Under the pieces are notes generated by a model. It had not been told where the DNA came from, did no database searches, and saw only the letters and a list, made by a program, of their open reading frames with translations. The translations under genes and the position numbers were made by a program. Shown piece by piece: positions 29,269 through 38,966 of a stretch of DNA of 64,000 bases. The stretch's first letter is position 1, and every line of letters begins with the position of its first letter. Source of the DNA: Gammaproteobacteria bacterium 50_400_T64 (GTDB lineage Bacteria; Pseudomonadota; Gammaproteobacteria; Pseudomonadales; Porticoccaceae); contig MAAS01000021.1 of assembly GCA_002162755.1 (NCBI GenBank), positions 1 to 64,000 of the forward strand, in the 5' to 3' direction.

Positions 29269-30201
29269 TTAACGTAGCTCTTTCGGCACAGAGAAACGAA
29301 TAGCCTCAACCTTTCCTGAGAGCTCAGTAACAACCGCCCTATCACCGTCTGAGAGTGCATCAACCAATTCCTGCACCAGGGTTTCCGGTGCCGAAGCACC
29401 GGCACTCACGCCCACAACAGTACTCGGCCCAAACCACTCAGTCTTAATATCGGCACTGCTGTCGACCAAATAGGCTTTAGCACCACAGCGTTCCGCCAGC
29501 TCACGCAAACGATTTGAATTGGAGCTATTGGCAGAGCCCACCACTAATAGCACATCGCACTCCAGAGACAACTGCTTAATGGCATCCTGGCGGTTTTGCG
29601 TGGCGTAGCAAATATCATCCTTGCGCGGCCCTTCAATAGCGGGAAAACGCTCACGCAGAGCATCAATCACCAGCGCAGTGTCATCGACTGACAAAGTAGT
29701 TTGCGTAACGAAGGCCAGTTTTTCAGGGCACTTGATGGGTAGGATCGCCACATCATCAACATTTTCGACTAGATAAATATCGCCCCCATTCGTATCATCA
29801 TATTGACCCATGGTGCCTTCCACTTCGGGGTGGCCGTAGTGGCCAATCAACACGCATTCCCAGCCCTCGCGACTGAACTTTTCGACTTCGAGATGCACCT
29901 TGGTCACCAGCGGGCAGGTGGCATCGAAGACCTTTAAGCCGCGCTGCTCAGCCTCGGCACAGACTTCTTTCGAAACGCCGTGGGCACTAAAAATGACGAT
30001 GGAACCCCGGGGAATATCTTTCAGCTCATCGACAAAAATCGCGCCCCGCTCGCGCAACTGATCAACCACAAATTTATTGTGTACCACCTCATGGCGCACA
30101 TGGATGGGCGCACCGAAAAGGTCGAGAGCACGGTTAACAATGTCGATAGCACGGTCAACACCGGCACAAAAACCTCGGGGATTAGCCAGTCGAACTTCCA
30201 T
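29269..30201 (-). CDS. ispH: 4-hydroxy-3-methylbut-2-enyl diphosphate reductase
   Basis: Final step of the MEP isoprenoid pathway, giving IPP and DMAPP with a [4Fe-4S] cluster. Three cluster cysteines are visible in [10 protein letters not shown] (Cys12), [12 protein letters not shown] and [11 protein letters not shown]; the E/H active-site parts EVVHNKFVV and [10 protein letters not shown], and the SxN loop ANSSNSNRL, are intact. The 310 residues are typical. It starts inside the stop of fkpB (TAATG), at the end of the murJ-ribF-ileS-lspA-fkpB-ispH run. Confidence 0.97.
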   Translation of the reverse strand: MEVRLANPRGFCAGVDRAIDIVNRALDLFGAPIHVRHEVVHNKFVVDQLRERGAIFVDELKDIPRGSIVIFSAHGVSKEVCAEAEQRGLKVFDATCPLVTKVHLEVEKFSREGWECVLIGHYGHPEVEGTMGQYDDTNGGDIYLVENVDDVAILPIKCPEKLAFVTQTTLSVDDTALVIDALRERFPAIEGPRKDDICYATQNRQDAIKQLSLECDVLLVVGSANSSNSNRLRELAERCGAKAYLVDSSADIKTEWFGPSTVVGVSAGASAPETLVQELVDALSDGDRAVVTELSGKVEAIRFSVPKELR

Positions 30202-30674
30202 TACTGCGCCTCTGCTGCCAGGTTTTCGACGGCGATAATTGCCACTTTAAAAATCAGGTTTTTCCCCGCTAGCGGGTGATTGAAATCGACCGTCACTTCG
30301 TCTTCGCCGATAGTTTGAATCACGCCCGGCAACTCACCCTTATTAGCATCGGCAAAGGACACGACTAAACCTTCTGACAGCGCCATATCCGCCGCAAAAC
30401 TGTTGCGTTTTACGTGTTGAATATTCGAGGGATTGTGTTGACCAAAGGCTTTTTCGGGCAGCACCGTAAAGCTCTCTTGTTGACCACCGCTCATGCCCAA
30501 CAGGTGTTCTTCAAAACCCAGGGGCAAGTTGCCATCACCGATACTCAGCGTGGCAGGCGTTTGATCAAAATTGGAATCAATCACCGAACCATCTTCAAGA
30601 GATAAGGAAAAATGCAAAGTCACCCGCGATGCACTGCCTATCGGGCCACCATCGATTGCTTGATTAGAACTCAT
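30201..30674 (-). CDS. fkpB: FKBP-type peptidyl-prolyl isomerase (FkpB/SlpA-like)
   Basis: Cytoplasmic prolyl isomerase of the SlyD/FkpB type. The FKBP fold starts [20 protein letters not shown] with [19 protein letters not shown]; the insert-in-flap region holds EKAFGQHNP, and [16 protein letters not shown] is the conserved C-terminal part. The 157 residues lack the His-rich tail of SlyD, favouring FkpB. It sits between lspA and ispH, as in E. coli and Pseudomonas. Confidence 0.93.
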   Translation of the reverse strand: MSSNQAIDGGPIGSASRVTLHFSLSLEDGSVIDSNFDQTPATLSIGDGNLPLGFEEHLLGMSGGQQESFTVLPEKAFGQHNPSNIQHVKRNSFAADMALSEGLVVSFADANKGELPGVIQTIGEDEVTVDFNHPLAGKNLIFKVAIIAVENLAAEAQ

Positions 30675-30707
30675 TTAGTACACCTCAATTTCAGGCTGTG
30701 GGCGCGC

Positions 30708-31193
30708 TCAATCCCGATTGGAAGCGCGAAAAGAATCAATCACCATGGCCACGGCACCCACACTAATTGCCGCATCGGCAATATTAAAGGCCGGCCAATA
30801 ATAATCGTTGTAGTGCCATTGAATAAAATCGACCACATAACCGAGGGTCACCCTATCCCATAAATTACCCAGGGCACCGGCAAGAATTAAAGCCAATGAA
30901 AACTTGAGTAGTACGGCGGTCGCAGGCGCGCGATAAATCCAGACAACAAGTACCACGCTAATAATGCTGGCGATACCACCGAATAACCAATGTTGCCAGC
31001 CACCTGCGGAACTCAGGAAGCTGAAGGCAGCACCGGTGTTATGTAGCAGGGTCAAATTAAAGAAGCTCGTCAGTACCACTGGCTCGGCATAATTCAAGTG
31101 CTCAGAGGCAAGGGCCTTGGTCCACAAGTCGAGCACCAACAATAACAGCGCCAAAACATAGTAAACAAATAGTGCCTTCGGTTTAGTCAGCAT
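30708..31193 (-). CDS. lspA: Lipoprotein signal peptidase
   Basis: Inner-membrane aspartyl protease that cleaves prolipoproteins after lipidation. Four membrane segments are visible. The catalytic aspartates lie in GALGNLWDRVTLGYVVDF and FNIADAAISVG, and the NLTLLHNTGAAFSFL stretch is conserved. The frame is open far upstream into ileS, but the ATG at 31193 gives the normal size (161 residues) and begins just after the ileS stop at 31204. Likely substrates in this window include BamD. Confidence 0.96.
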   Translation of the reverse strand: MLTKPKALFVYYVLALLLLVLDLWTKALASEHLNYAEPVVLTSFFNLTLLHNTGAAFSFLSSAGGWQHWLFGGIASIISVVLVVWIYRAPATAVLLKFSLALILAGALGNLWDRVTLGYVVDFIQWHYNDYYWPAFNIADAAISVGAVAMVIDSFRASNRD

Positions 31194-31203
31194 CAAAAAG
31201 CCA

Positions 31204-34026
31204 TTAAGCGAAACAGCGCTGCTCACCCTCGCCCTCAACATTATCGACGCAGCGTGCACACAGTTCAGGGTGCTCGGTACTCGCACCAACATCTTCGCGG
31301 TGATGCCAGCAGCGCACACATTTCTCGCCACTGCTCACTTCAACCTGAATGCTTAAACCGGCAATAGCGCTTTCGCTGGCACCACTTGTGGGCAATTCAG
31401 ATTGGGGCCGCACGGTCGCACCGGAAGTAATCAAAATAAAGCGCAGCTCATCACCGACCTTTTCCAGAATACTCGCCAGCGAACCATCACAATAGAGAGT
31501 CACATTGGCTTCGAGAGAACCTTTCAGGCGACCGGCCTGGCGCTCAACTTCCAACGCTTTATTGACCGCTTCTTTAACGGCGATAAATTGCTGCCAGTCG
31601 TCTTCGCTCAAGACATTATCAGTTGTCAGCTCGGGTAGCTGATACCACTCCGCCAGATGCACAGACTCACTGTGCTCACCGGGCAATGCCTGCCACACTT
31701 CTTCAGCGGTAAAGCAAAGAATAGGGGCGATCCAGCGCACCATAGCTTCGGCTACATGGTAAAGGGCAGTTTGTGCAGAGCGCCTGGCCAGACTCTCGCT
31801 TTGGCAGGTGTACTGGCGATCTTTAATAATATCGAGATAAACACCACCGAGATCACCGGCGCAAAAATTGTGAATTTTCTGGTAGATGCTGTGGAAATTA
31901 TAGCTCTCGTAAGCGCTATTAATTTCTGTCTGTAATTGCTCAGCACGACCAATCACCCAGCTATCGAGAGACAGTAGTTCGTCGCTAGCAACACAGTCTG
32001 TAGCGGGGTTAAAGCCATCAAGATTCGACAACATAAAGCGAATGGTATTGCGGATGCGACGGTAGGAGTCAGCAGTGCGACGCAGGATCTCATCGGACAC
32101 TGTCATTTCACCACTAAAATCCGTCGAGGCAACCCACAGGCGCAGCACATCCGCACCCAGCTGATTAATCACCTTTTGCGGGGCCATCACATTGCCCAGT
32201 GATTTGGACATTTTGTGACCCTTAGCATCGACGGTAAAACCGTGGGTCAGCACCGCTTTATAGGGCGCAGTACCGTTGATGGCAATGGCCGTTTTTAGCG
32301 ACGACTGAAACCAGCCACGGTGTTGATCAGAGCCTTCGAGATAAAGATCTGCCGGATAGGACAGGTTGTCACGGCGACGCAATACAGCCTCGTGACTGAC
32401 ACCGGAGTCAAACCAGACATCAAGGGTGTCATTAACTTTTTCATATTGATCGGCTTCATCTCCAAGCAAATCCCGCGCATCGAGATCGTACCAGGCGTCC
32501 ATTCCGTCGCGCTCAACCAACAGGGCAACCTGTTCAATCAATGCCGGTGTATTGGGATGCAGCTCGCCGGTTTCACCGTGAATAAACAGGGCAATCGGCA
32601 CACCCCAGGTACGCTGGCGAGAGATACACCAGTCGGGGCTGTTTTCTAGCATGGCCTCCATGCGCGCCTGTCCCCACTCGGGGAACCACTGGACTTTTTT
32701 GACTTCGGCTTTGGCTGCATCCAACAAGCCATGCTCCGTCATGCTGATAAACCACTGGGGCGTAGCGCGGAAAATCAACGGTGTTTTGGTGCGCCAGCAA
32801 TGGGGGAAACTGTGAGTGATTTTACCGTCGGCCAGCAAGTGCTTACGCTCGCGAACCAGCTCGACAATTTTTTCGTCGACCTTATAAACATGCTCACCGG
32901 CAAACAACTCAACGGAGGGGCGATAAACGCCGTTATCATCCAATGTATTCAGTGTACCGATGCCGTATTTGCGCGACACGATAAAATCGTCAACACCGTG
33001 GTCGGCAGCCGTGTGCACAGCACCCGTGCCCGCTTCGGTGGTGACATGATCGCCCAACAATACCGGCACCTGTCGGTCGTAAAAAGGATGTTGCAGCAAT
33101 AAGCCTTCGAGCTTTTCACCCTGGCAACGACCAACAATCGAAGAATCTTCAATCTGCCAGCGTTCGAGGGCAGACGCCACCAGCTCAGCCGCAACCAACA
33201 AACGTTTTGCCTGGCCATCAACGCTGCATTGCAGCAAGACATATTCAAGATCGGCATGCAGCGACACGGCCTGATTGGCGGGCAGCGTCCAGGGCGTGGT
33301 GGTCCAGATCACCACGGTAAGCTCACCCTCACCACTCACACTATCGCCAAAAGCATCGCTAAACTTCTGCTGATCAACAGCGGGAAACATCACGTCGATG
33401 GAAAAGGAGGTTTTATCCTCGTATTCCACCTCGGCCTCGGCCAGCGCAGAGGCACCAACCACACTCCAGTAAACCGGCTTATAGCCCTTCACCAAGTGGC
33501 CGCTTTCGGCGATTTTACCGAGGGCGCGAATAATATCGGCCTCGTACTGGTAGTTAATACTCAGATAGGGGTCGTCCCATTCACCGAAAACACCGAGGCG
33601 AATAAAGTCTTTCTTTTGCCCCTCAACCTGACGCAAAGCATAGTCGCGACACTTCTGACGAAAGGCTTTGTAATCAATTTTGGCACCGGCCTTGCCGTGC
33701 TTTTTTTCCACCTGGTGCTCAATAGGCAGACCGTGGCAATCCCAGCCGGGCACGTAAGGCGCGTCGTAGCCCATCACCGTGCGCGACTTGACGATAATAT
33801 CTTTGAGGATTTTATTCACCGCGTGGCCAATATGAATATCGCCGTTGGCGTAGGGCGGACCATCGTGAAGAATAAACTGCTCACGCCCCGCACGAGCCTT
33901 GCGAATGGCGCCGTAAAGATCATTCTGCTGCCATTTTTTCAACATGCCCGGCTCGCGCTGGGCCAAATTGGCTTTCATTGGGAATGCCGTTTTCGGCAGG
34001 TTCAATGTCGATTTATAGTCGTTCAT
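31204..34026 (-). CDS. ileS: Isoleucyl-tRNA synthetase
   Basis: Class I synthetase that charges tRNA-Ile and edits valine. HIGH is at residues 65-68 ([13 protein letters not shown]), KMSKS at 605-609, with the connective-peptide editing domain between them ([27 protein letters not shown]). The C-terminal zinc module shows CVRCWHHR and CARC. The 940 residues match bacterial type 1 IleS. The gene lies between ribF and lspA. Confidence 0.98.
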   Translation of the reverse strand: MNDYKSTLNLPKTAFPMKANLAQREPGMLKKWQQNDLYGAIRKARAGREQFILHDGPPYANGDIHIGHAVNKILKDIIVKSRTVMGYDAPYVPGWDCHGLPIEHQVEKKHGKAGAKIDYKAFRQKCRDYALRQVEGQKKDFIRLGVFGEWDDPYLSINYQYEADIIRALGKIAESGHLVKGYKPVYWSVVGASALAEAEVEYEDKTSFSIDVMFPAVDQQKFSDAFGDSVSGEGELTVVIWTTTPWTLPANQAVSLHADLEYVLLQCSVDGQAKRLLVAAELVASALERWQIEDSSIVGRCQGEKLEGLLLQHPFYDRQVPVLLGDHVTTEAGTGAVHTAADHGVDDFIVSRKYGIGTLNTLDDNGVYRPSVELFAGEHVYKVDEKIVELVRERKHLLADGKITHSFPHCWRTKTPLIFRATPQWFISMTEHGLLDAAKAEVKKVQWFPEWGQARMEAMLENSPDWCISRQRTWGVPIALFIHGETGELHPNTPALIEQVALLVERDGMDAWYDLDARDLLGDEADQYEKVNDTLDVWFDSGVSHEAVLRRRDNLSYPADLYLEGSDQHRGWFQSSLKTAIAINGTAPYKAVLTHGFTVDAKGHKMSKSLGNVMAPQKVINQLGADVLRLWVASTDFSGEMTVSDEILRRTADSYRRIRNTIRFMLSNLDGFNPATDCVASDELLSLDSWVIGRAEQLQTEINSAYESYNFHSIYQKIHNFCAGDLGGVYLDIIKDRQYTCQSESLARRSAQTALYHVAEAMVRWIAPILCFTAEEVWQALPGEHSESVHLAEWYQLPELTTDNVLSEDDWQQFIAVKEAVNKALEVERQAGRLKGSLEANVTLYCDGSLASILEKVGDELRFILITSGATVRPQSELPTSGASESAIAGLSIQVEVSSGEKCVRCWHHREDVGASTEHPELCARCVDNVEGEGEQRCFA

Positions 34027-34107
34027 AAGTTTCTGGATTAGCTCAATTTCAATTCTGTTTTAATTCAAGTTCAGTTCAGCGCCCGTCAATAAAAAGACGC
34101 GAACTGT

Positions 34108-35061
34108 TTAATTCCCTGCGCCCGAAAAGTAATCTCGCGCAGTTTTAATATCCTGATTAATATTAATCACCAACTCATCCAGCGTGGTAAATTTCTGCTC
34201 ATCGCGGAGCTTCTGCTTAAACTCAACGGCAATGCGCTGGCCATAAATATTGCCCGCCCAATCGAGCATATGCACTTCCAATACTGGCTTGATCAAGTCT
34301 CCTACCGTCGGCCGTAAACCAACATTGGCCACGCCCTGTATCCGCTCGCCACCGAGCAGCACTTCGACGGCAAACACACCACTCAAGGGTGCGCGGTAGC
34401 GGTGTAAATTCACATTGGCCGTGGGAATACCCAGTTTGCTGCCCAACTGTTGGCCGTAGCAAACTTTGCCCGATATGCAAAAGGGTCGACCCAACAGCGC
34501 CTCGGCAACATCAAAGCGGGCGGCTTCTAACTCAGCACGAATGCGCGTGCTGCTCACCCGCTTTTCATCCGCCTTCAAGGTTTGGGTGGCCACCACCTCA
34601 AAATCATGTATAGCGCCTACAGCTTCGAGCATGGCGAAATCGCCCTTGCGATCACAGCCAAAGTGAAAGTCGTCACCAATCACCAAACACTTAATGCCGA
34701 GGCCGCCAACCAGCAGGTCATCAACAAACTTCTGAGCGGTAAGGCTGCGCATAGCGCGATTAAACTGCAGGCAAACAACGCGATCAACACCCGCATCGAG
34801 CAGGGCGTCAACTTTCTCACGCAAGCGCATCAATCGTGCGGGGGCCTGCTCACGGGAAAAATACTCTCGTGGCTGGGGCTCAAACATCATCACCACCGAG
34901 GGCAAGCCATAGTGCTTAGCGCGCTCATTTATCTGGGTAATAATTGACTGATGGCCATGATGAACACCATCAAAAGAGCCTATGGTGGCGACACAGCCTT
35001 TGTGCTCCGCGCGCAGGTTATGTAAACCTCGAACAAAGAAATCCACAACGCCATTTGCCAC
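34108..35061 (-). CDS. ribF: Bifunctional riboflavin kinase / FAD synthetase
   Basis: Converts riboflavin to FMN and FAD. The N-terminal adenylyltransferase domain has the nucleotide-binding GSFDGVHHGHQ and later SSTRIRAEL; the C-terminal flavokinase domain begins at about 185 with GKVCYGQQLGSKLGIPTANVNL. The 317 residues are typical. The start is GTG at 35061 with a GGAG box upstream. Downstream of murJ and upstream of ileS. Confidence 0.96.
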   Translation of the reverse strand: MANGVVDFFVRGLHNLRAEHKGCVATIGSFDGVHHGHQSIITQINERAKHYGLPSVVMMFEPQPREYFSREQAPARLMRLREKVDALLDAGVDRVVCLQFNRAMRSLTAQKFVDDLLVGGLGIKCLVIGDDFHFGCDRKGDFAMLEAVGAIHDFEVVATQTLKADEKRVSSTRIRAELEAARFDVAEALLGRPFCISGKVCYGQQLGSKLGIPTANVNLHRYRAPLSGVFAVEVLLGGERIQGVANVGLRPTVGDLIKPVLEVHMLDWAGNIYGQRIAVEFKQKLRDEQKFTTLDELVININQDIKTARDYFSGAGN

Positions 35062-35162
35062 TGCCTAACTCCGCCCCATTAAAGCCACGAATTATACCCA
35101 GCCCCGCGCCCGAAAGGCAGCCCTGCTGCACGAAAGTTAGGCAACATCAAATACCCTTATTT

Positions 35163-36764
35163 TTATGCAGGCCTCTTAGCGGGGCTACGCAGTTGACTGA
35201 GACGAAAGCCACAAACCAGCAGTGTCGCGGCATAAGCGATAAAACCCACACTGCAAATACCCAATACAGTCAGCGCTCGCGTCAAAAAGGCCATCGCAAA
35301 CCAGTCACCGAACTGAGCTAACGATAAATACAAAACGCCAGCCATAATGGCATTGGCCAGCAACAACATGCCAGCAAATGAAGCCCAGCCATTCTGCGCA
35401 CGATAAACGCCACTGCGGCGCAAGCCACGAAACAGTAGCCCAGCGTTGAGAAAAGCGGCAAATGATGTTGCCAATGCCAGGCCAGCGTGGCCTAAAGAAA
35501 AGTAGTGGTGCAGCGCAAACACAAAAATCAAATTCATCACCATATTGGCCGCCATCGCCACCAGGCCAATTTTCACCGGAGTCTTGGTATCCTGGCGCGC
35601 ATAAAAGCCCGGCGCTAAAACCTTAATAAGCATAAAAGCCACCACGCCCAGGGCGTAGGCCCGCAAGCTGAAACCGGCCATAACGATATCCCGCTGGTCA
35701 ATTTCACTGCCGTCGTAGAACAACGCCGCCAACAGAGGCTCAGAAATCATCATCAGAGCGATAGAAGCGGGCACCGCAATGAGCAGTACGAAACGAATGG
35801 CCCAATCGAGAATGGCATTAAACTCATCCACTGACTTCGCCGCGTGTTGACGGGAGAGGCTGGGCAAAATAACCGTCGCCGCCGCCACACCAAACACACC
35901 CAGCGGTAACTCCGCCAGGCGGTCAGAATAGTAAAGCCAGGACACACTGCCGGTGGGTAAAAAGGAGGCGATTACGGTGTCGAGCAAAAGGTTAATTTGA
36001 CTGACGGACACACCAAAAATAGCCGGTGCCATCAGTCGTAGGATTTTTTTAACACCAGGGTATTGCCAATCCAGCTTTGGCGACGGCAGTAAATGAATAT
36101 TCGCCAGAAAGGGAATCTGGAACAGCAACTGAATGATACCGGCGGCAAACACACCCCAGGCCAGGGCAAAAACCGGCTGCTCAAACCAGGGCGCAGCCAC
36201 CAGTGCTGCACTAATTAAACAGACATTCAGCCACACCGGCGTAAAAGCCGGCACGGCAAAACGGTCATAGCTATTTAATATGCCACCGGCGAAACCCGTT
36301 AAGGAGATAAACAGAAGGTAGGGAAAGGTCACCCGAATCATCTCAGTGGTGGCCTGAAACTTGGCAGAATCACCGACAAAACCCGGTGCAAAAAGCCCGG
36401 CCAGCATGGGCGCGGCAATCACCGCGACCACCGTGAGCACAATCAATACCGAGCCCAGCGCACCAGCCACCCGATCAATCAGCTCTTTAACCGCAGCATG
36501 CCCGCCTTCGTTGCGATACTCGGTAAGCACCGGCACAAAAGCCTGGGCAAAGGCCCCTTCGGCAAACAGGCGGCGCAAAAAGTTGGGGATTTTAAAGGCG
36601 ACGAAAAAGGCATCGGCAAAACCATCGGCACCGATCACCCGGGCAAATACCACGTCGCGTATCAACCCGAGTATGCGCGACAGCATCGTCATAGCACCAA
36701 CAATGGCGCTGGAACCGAGCAAACCTCGGCGAGGCTTTTGTGGGTGTTCCTGGGTTTCGGGCAA
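35163..36764 (-). CDS. murJ: Lipid II flippase MurJ
   Basis: Moves lipid II across the inner membrane for peptidoglycan synthesis. A 533-residue protein with about 14 hydrophobic segments; the N-terminal MTMLSRILGLIRDVVFARVIGA and ADAFFVAFKIPNFLRRLFAEGAF-type stretches are the MurJ/MviN signature. The start appears to be TTG at 36764 with AGGA seven bases before it; an internal ATG would cut conserved sequence only slightly. In many relatives rpsT lies divergently next to murJ; it is not found here. Confidence 0.95.
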   Translation of the reverse strand: MPETQEHPQKPRRGLLGSSAIVGAMTMLSRILGLIRDVVFARVIGADGFADAFFVAFKIPNFLRRLFAEGAFAQAFVPVLTEYRNEGGHAAVKELIDRVAGALGSVLIVLTVVAVIAAPMLAGLFAPGFVGDSAKFQATTEMIRVTFPYLLFISLTGFAGGILNSYDRFAVPAFTPVWLNVCLISAALVAAPWFEQPVFALAWGVFAAGIIQLLFQIPFLANIHLLPSPKLDWQYPGVKKILRLMAPAIFGVSVSQINLLLDTVIASFLPTGSVSWLYYSDRLAELPLGVFGVAAATVILPSLSRQHAAKSVDEFNAILDWAIRFVLLIAVPASIALMMISEPLLAALFYDGSEIDQRDIVMAGFSLRAYALGVVAFMLIKVLAPGFYARQDTKTPVKIGLVAMAANMVMNLIFVFALHHYFSLGHAGLALATSFAAFLNAGLLFRGLRRSGVYRAQNGWASFAGMLLLANAIMAGVLYLSLAQFGDWFAMAFLTRALTVLGICSVGFIAYAATLLVCGFRLSQLRSPAKRPA

Positions 36765-36920
36765 CGAACTATCCTGTCACTAATGATTCCATTTGCAACT
36801 CGACGGCATTCTACTTAACGAGCACAAGGCGTGAAGGCGCACAGTGTAACGGCGCGGCGGGTCAGTACCAAGGGAACAAACAAGGCCCACCTGAAAAACA
36901 ACAATCAAGTGCTCATCAAC

Positions 36921-36949
36921 ATTGAATTTATTCAACTTCGCCCCCACAT
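36921..36949 (+). promoter_or_regulatory. Sigma-32-type heat-shock promoter of hslVU
   Basis: ATTGAAT (36921-36927), 14 bases, then CCCCACAT (36942-36949), against the known CTTGAAA-N13/14-CCCCATNT. The -10 box matches at seven of eight positions; the -35 core TTGAA is intact. It lies 30 bases before the hslV start codon, and hslVU is a classic RpoH target. Confidence 0.7.
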
Positions 36950-36978
36950 AGGCCTTAGCTTACATCTGGGAGATTCCA

Positions 36979-37551
36979 TTGGAACAATATCGAGGCACCA
37001 CCATTCTATCCGTTCGCCGCAACGGCAAAGTCGTTATCGGCGGCGATGGCCAGGTATCACTGGGCAATACCATCATGAAAGGTAATGCGCGCAAAGTCAG
37101 GCGTCTGTATAACGGCGAAGTTATCGCCGGTTTTGCCGGTGGCACTGCCGATGCCTTTACCCTCTTCGAGCGCTTTGAAGCCAAGCTGGAAGAACACCGG
37201 GGCAACATCGTTCGCGCTGCTGTCGAGCTGGCCAAAGATTGGCGCACCGACCGCATACTGCGCCGCCTTGAAGCCCTGCTTGCCGTTGCCAATAAAGATG
37301 CCTCGCTGATCATCACCGGTAATGGCGATGTTATTCAGCCAGAAAACGATTTGATCGCCATCGGCTCCGGCGGCCCCTTTGCCCAGTCGGCAGCCAAAGC
37401 GCTGCTTGATAATACTGAGTTAAGCGCCCGCGACATCGTCGAAAAAGGTCTGGAGATTGCCGGCGATATCTGCATTTACACCAACCACAATCGCACTATT
37501 GAAGAACTCGACAGTGCCGTCGTTGACGCGCCCGAAAAAAGCGACAGCTGA
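36979..37551 (+). CDS. hslV: ATP-dependent protease subunit HslV (ClpQ)
   Basis: Proteolytic subunit of the HslVU proteasome-like protease. The catalytic N-terminal threonine lies in [19 protein letters not shown]; here it is preceded by a short propeptide MEQYRG, so maturation must cut before Thr7 rather than just remove Met. The rest ([51 protein letters not shown]) is fully conserved over 190 residues. TTG start at 36979 with GGGAG upstream. hslU follows after 36 bases. Confidence 0.97.
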   Translation: MEQYRGTTILSVRRNGKVVIGGDGQVSLGNTIMKGNARKVRRLYNGEVIAGFAGGTADAFTLFERFEAKLEEHRGNIVRAAVELAKDWRTDRILRRLEALLAVANKDASLIITGNGDVIQPENDLIAIGSGGPFAQSAAKALLDNTELSARDIVEKGLEIAGDICIYTNHNRTIEELDSAVVDAPEKSDS

Positions 37552-37587
37552 GTTCAGCATTTAAGCCATTAATTTTAGGAACACCCC

Positions 37588-38919
37588 ATGTCAAATATGA
37601 CCCCTCGTGAAATCGTCCACGAGCTCGACCGCCACATTGTCGGCCAAAACCAGGCCAAGCGCGCCGTTGCCATTGCCCTGCGCAATCGCTGGCGTCGCAT
37701 GAAGCTCAACGAAGAGCTGCGCAATGAAGTCACGCCCAAAAACATACTAATGATTGGCCCCACCGGGGTTGGCAAAACAGAAATTGCCCGTCGTTTGGCG
37801 AAGTTATCCAACGCGCCTTTTATTAAAGTGGAAGCCACTAAGTTCACCGAAGTCGGCTATGTGGGACGTGATGTTGAATCGATTATTCGCGATCTCGTCG
37901 AAACTGCCGTCAAATTATTGCGCGAGCAAGAGGTCACCAAAGTTGATCAGCGCGCCCACGATTTAGCCGAAGAGCGCATCCTCGACGCCCTGTTGCCTGC
38001 TGCTCGTGGCGACGAAGACAGTGCTGAGACTGAAGACTCCAGCACTCGCCAACTGTTTCGCAAGAAATTACGCGAAGGCGATCTCGACGATAAAGAAATC
38101 GAAATCGACCTCAATGCCCCCTCTCCTAATGTCGAAATTATGTCGCCCCCCGGCATGGAAGAGATGACCAGCCAGCTGCAAGGCATGTTCTCCAATATGG
38201 GCGGTGGCAAAACCAAGTCTCGCAAGCTCACCGTTGCCCAGGCCATGAAGCACCTGACGGAAGAGGAAGCGGCCAAGCTGGTTAACGAAGACGATATTAA
38301 AACCCGCGCCATTACTAACGCCGAGCAAAACGGCATTGTCTTTATCGACGAACTCGACAAAGTCGCCAAGCGCGGTGAAACCTCCGGCACTGACGTTTCC
38401 CGCGAAGGCGTACAGCGCGACCTGCTGCCATTGATTGAAGGCTGCACCGTATCGACCAAGTACGGCATGATCAAAACTGATCACATCTTATTTATTGCCT
38501 CCGGGGCCTTCCACTTTTCCAAGCCCTCCGATTTGATACCCGAGTTGCAGGGCCGCTTGCCGATTCGTGTCGAACTCGACTCCCTCAACGCCGACGACTT
38601 TAAGCGCATCCTCACCGAGCCAAACGCCTCGCTCACCGAGCAATATCGCGAGCTGTTAGCGACGGAAGGTTTACCCGTTAACTTTAGTGATGAAGGCGTG
38701 CAGCGTTTGGCCGAAATCGCCTCCGAGGTTAATGAGCGCACCGAGAATATTGGTGCCCGCCGCTTGCACACCGTGCTTGAACGCCTGCTGGAAGAGGTGT
38801 CTTTCGACGCCGCTGACCTGGCAGCCGATGGCAAAACCATTGATATCGATGCCGCTTTCGTCAACCAGCACCTCGATGCACTGGCCAGCGATGAAGACCT
38901 GTCGCGCTTTATTCTCTAA
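37588..38919 (+). CDS. hslU: ATP-dependent protease ATPase subunit HslU (ClpY)
   Basis: AAA+ unfoldase that feeds HslV. Walker A is [15 protein letters not shown], followed by the [18 protein letters not shown] pore-loop region (GYVG). The I domain is the variable central part (about 110-230, acidic), Walker B is [12 protein letters not shown], and sensor regions [14 protein letters not shown] and the C-terminal DEDLSRFIL that docks in HslV are present. 443 residues, normal size. Same operon as hslV. Confidence 0.98.
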   Translation: MSNMTPREIVHELDRHIVGQNQAKRAVAIALRNRWRRMKLNEELRNEVTPKNILMIGPTGVGKTEIARRLAKLSNAPFIKVEATKFTEVGYVGRDVESIIRDLVETAVKLLREQEVTKVDQRAHDLAEERILDALLPAARGDEDSAETEDSSTRQLFRKKLREGDLDDKEIEIDLNAPSPNVEIMSPPGMEEMTSQLQGMFSNMGGGKTKSRKLTVAQAMKHLTEEEAAKLVNEDDIKTRAITNAEQNGIVFIDELDKVAKRGETSGTDVSREGVQRDLLPLIEGCTVSTKYGMIKTDHILFIASGAFHFSKPSDLIPELQGRLPIRVELDSLNADDFKRILTEPNASLTEQYRELLATEGLPVNFSDEGVQRLAEIASEVNERTENIGARRLHTVLERLLEEVSFDAADLAADGKTIDIDAAFVNQHLDALASDEDLSRFIL

Positions 38920-38966
38920 GCAAACGACGGCTCACTAACAACTGATAGCACTGATTAAAGGTCACC

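Noticed and set aside
33229-34041. 270-residue plus-strand open frame opposite ileS
   Set aside because: It is an antisense shadow of a fully conserved synthetase gene; its translation has no recognisable domain.
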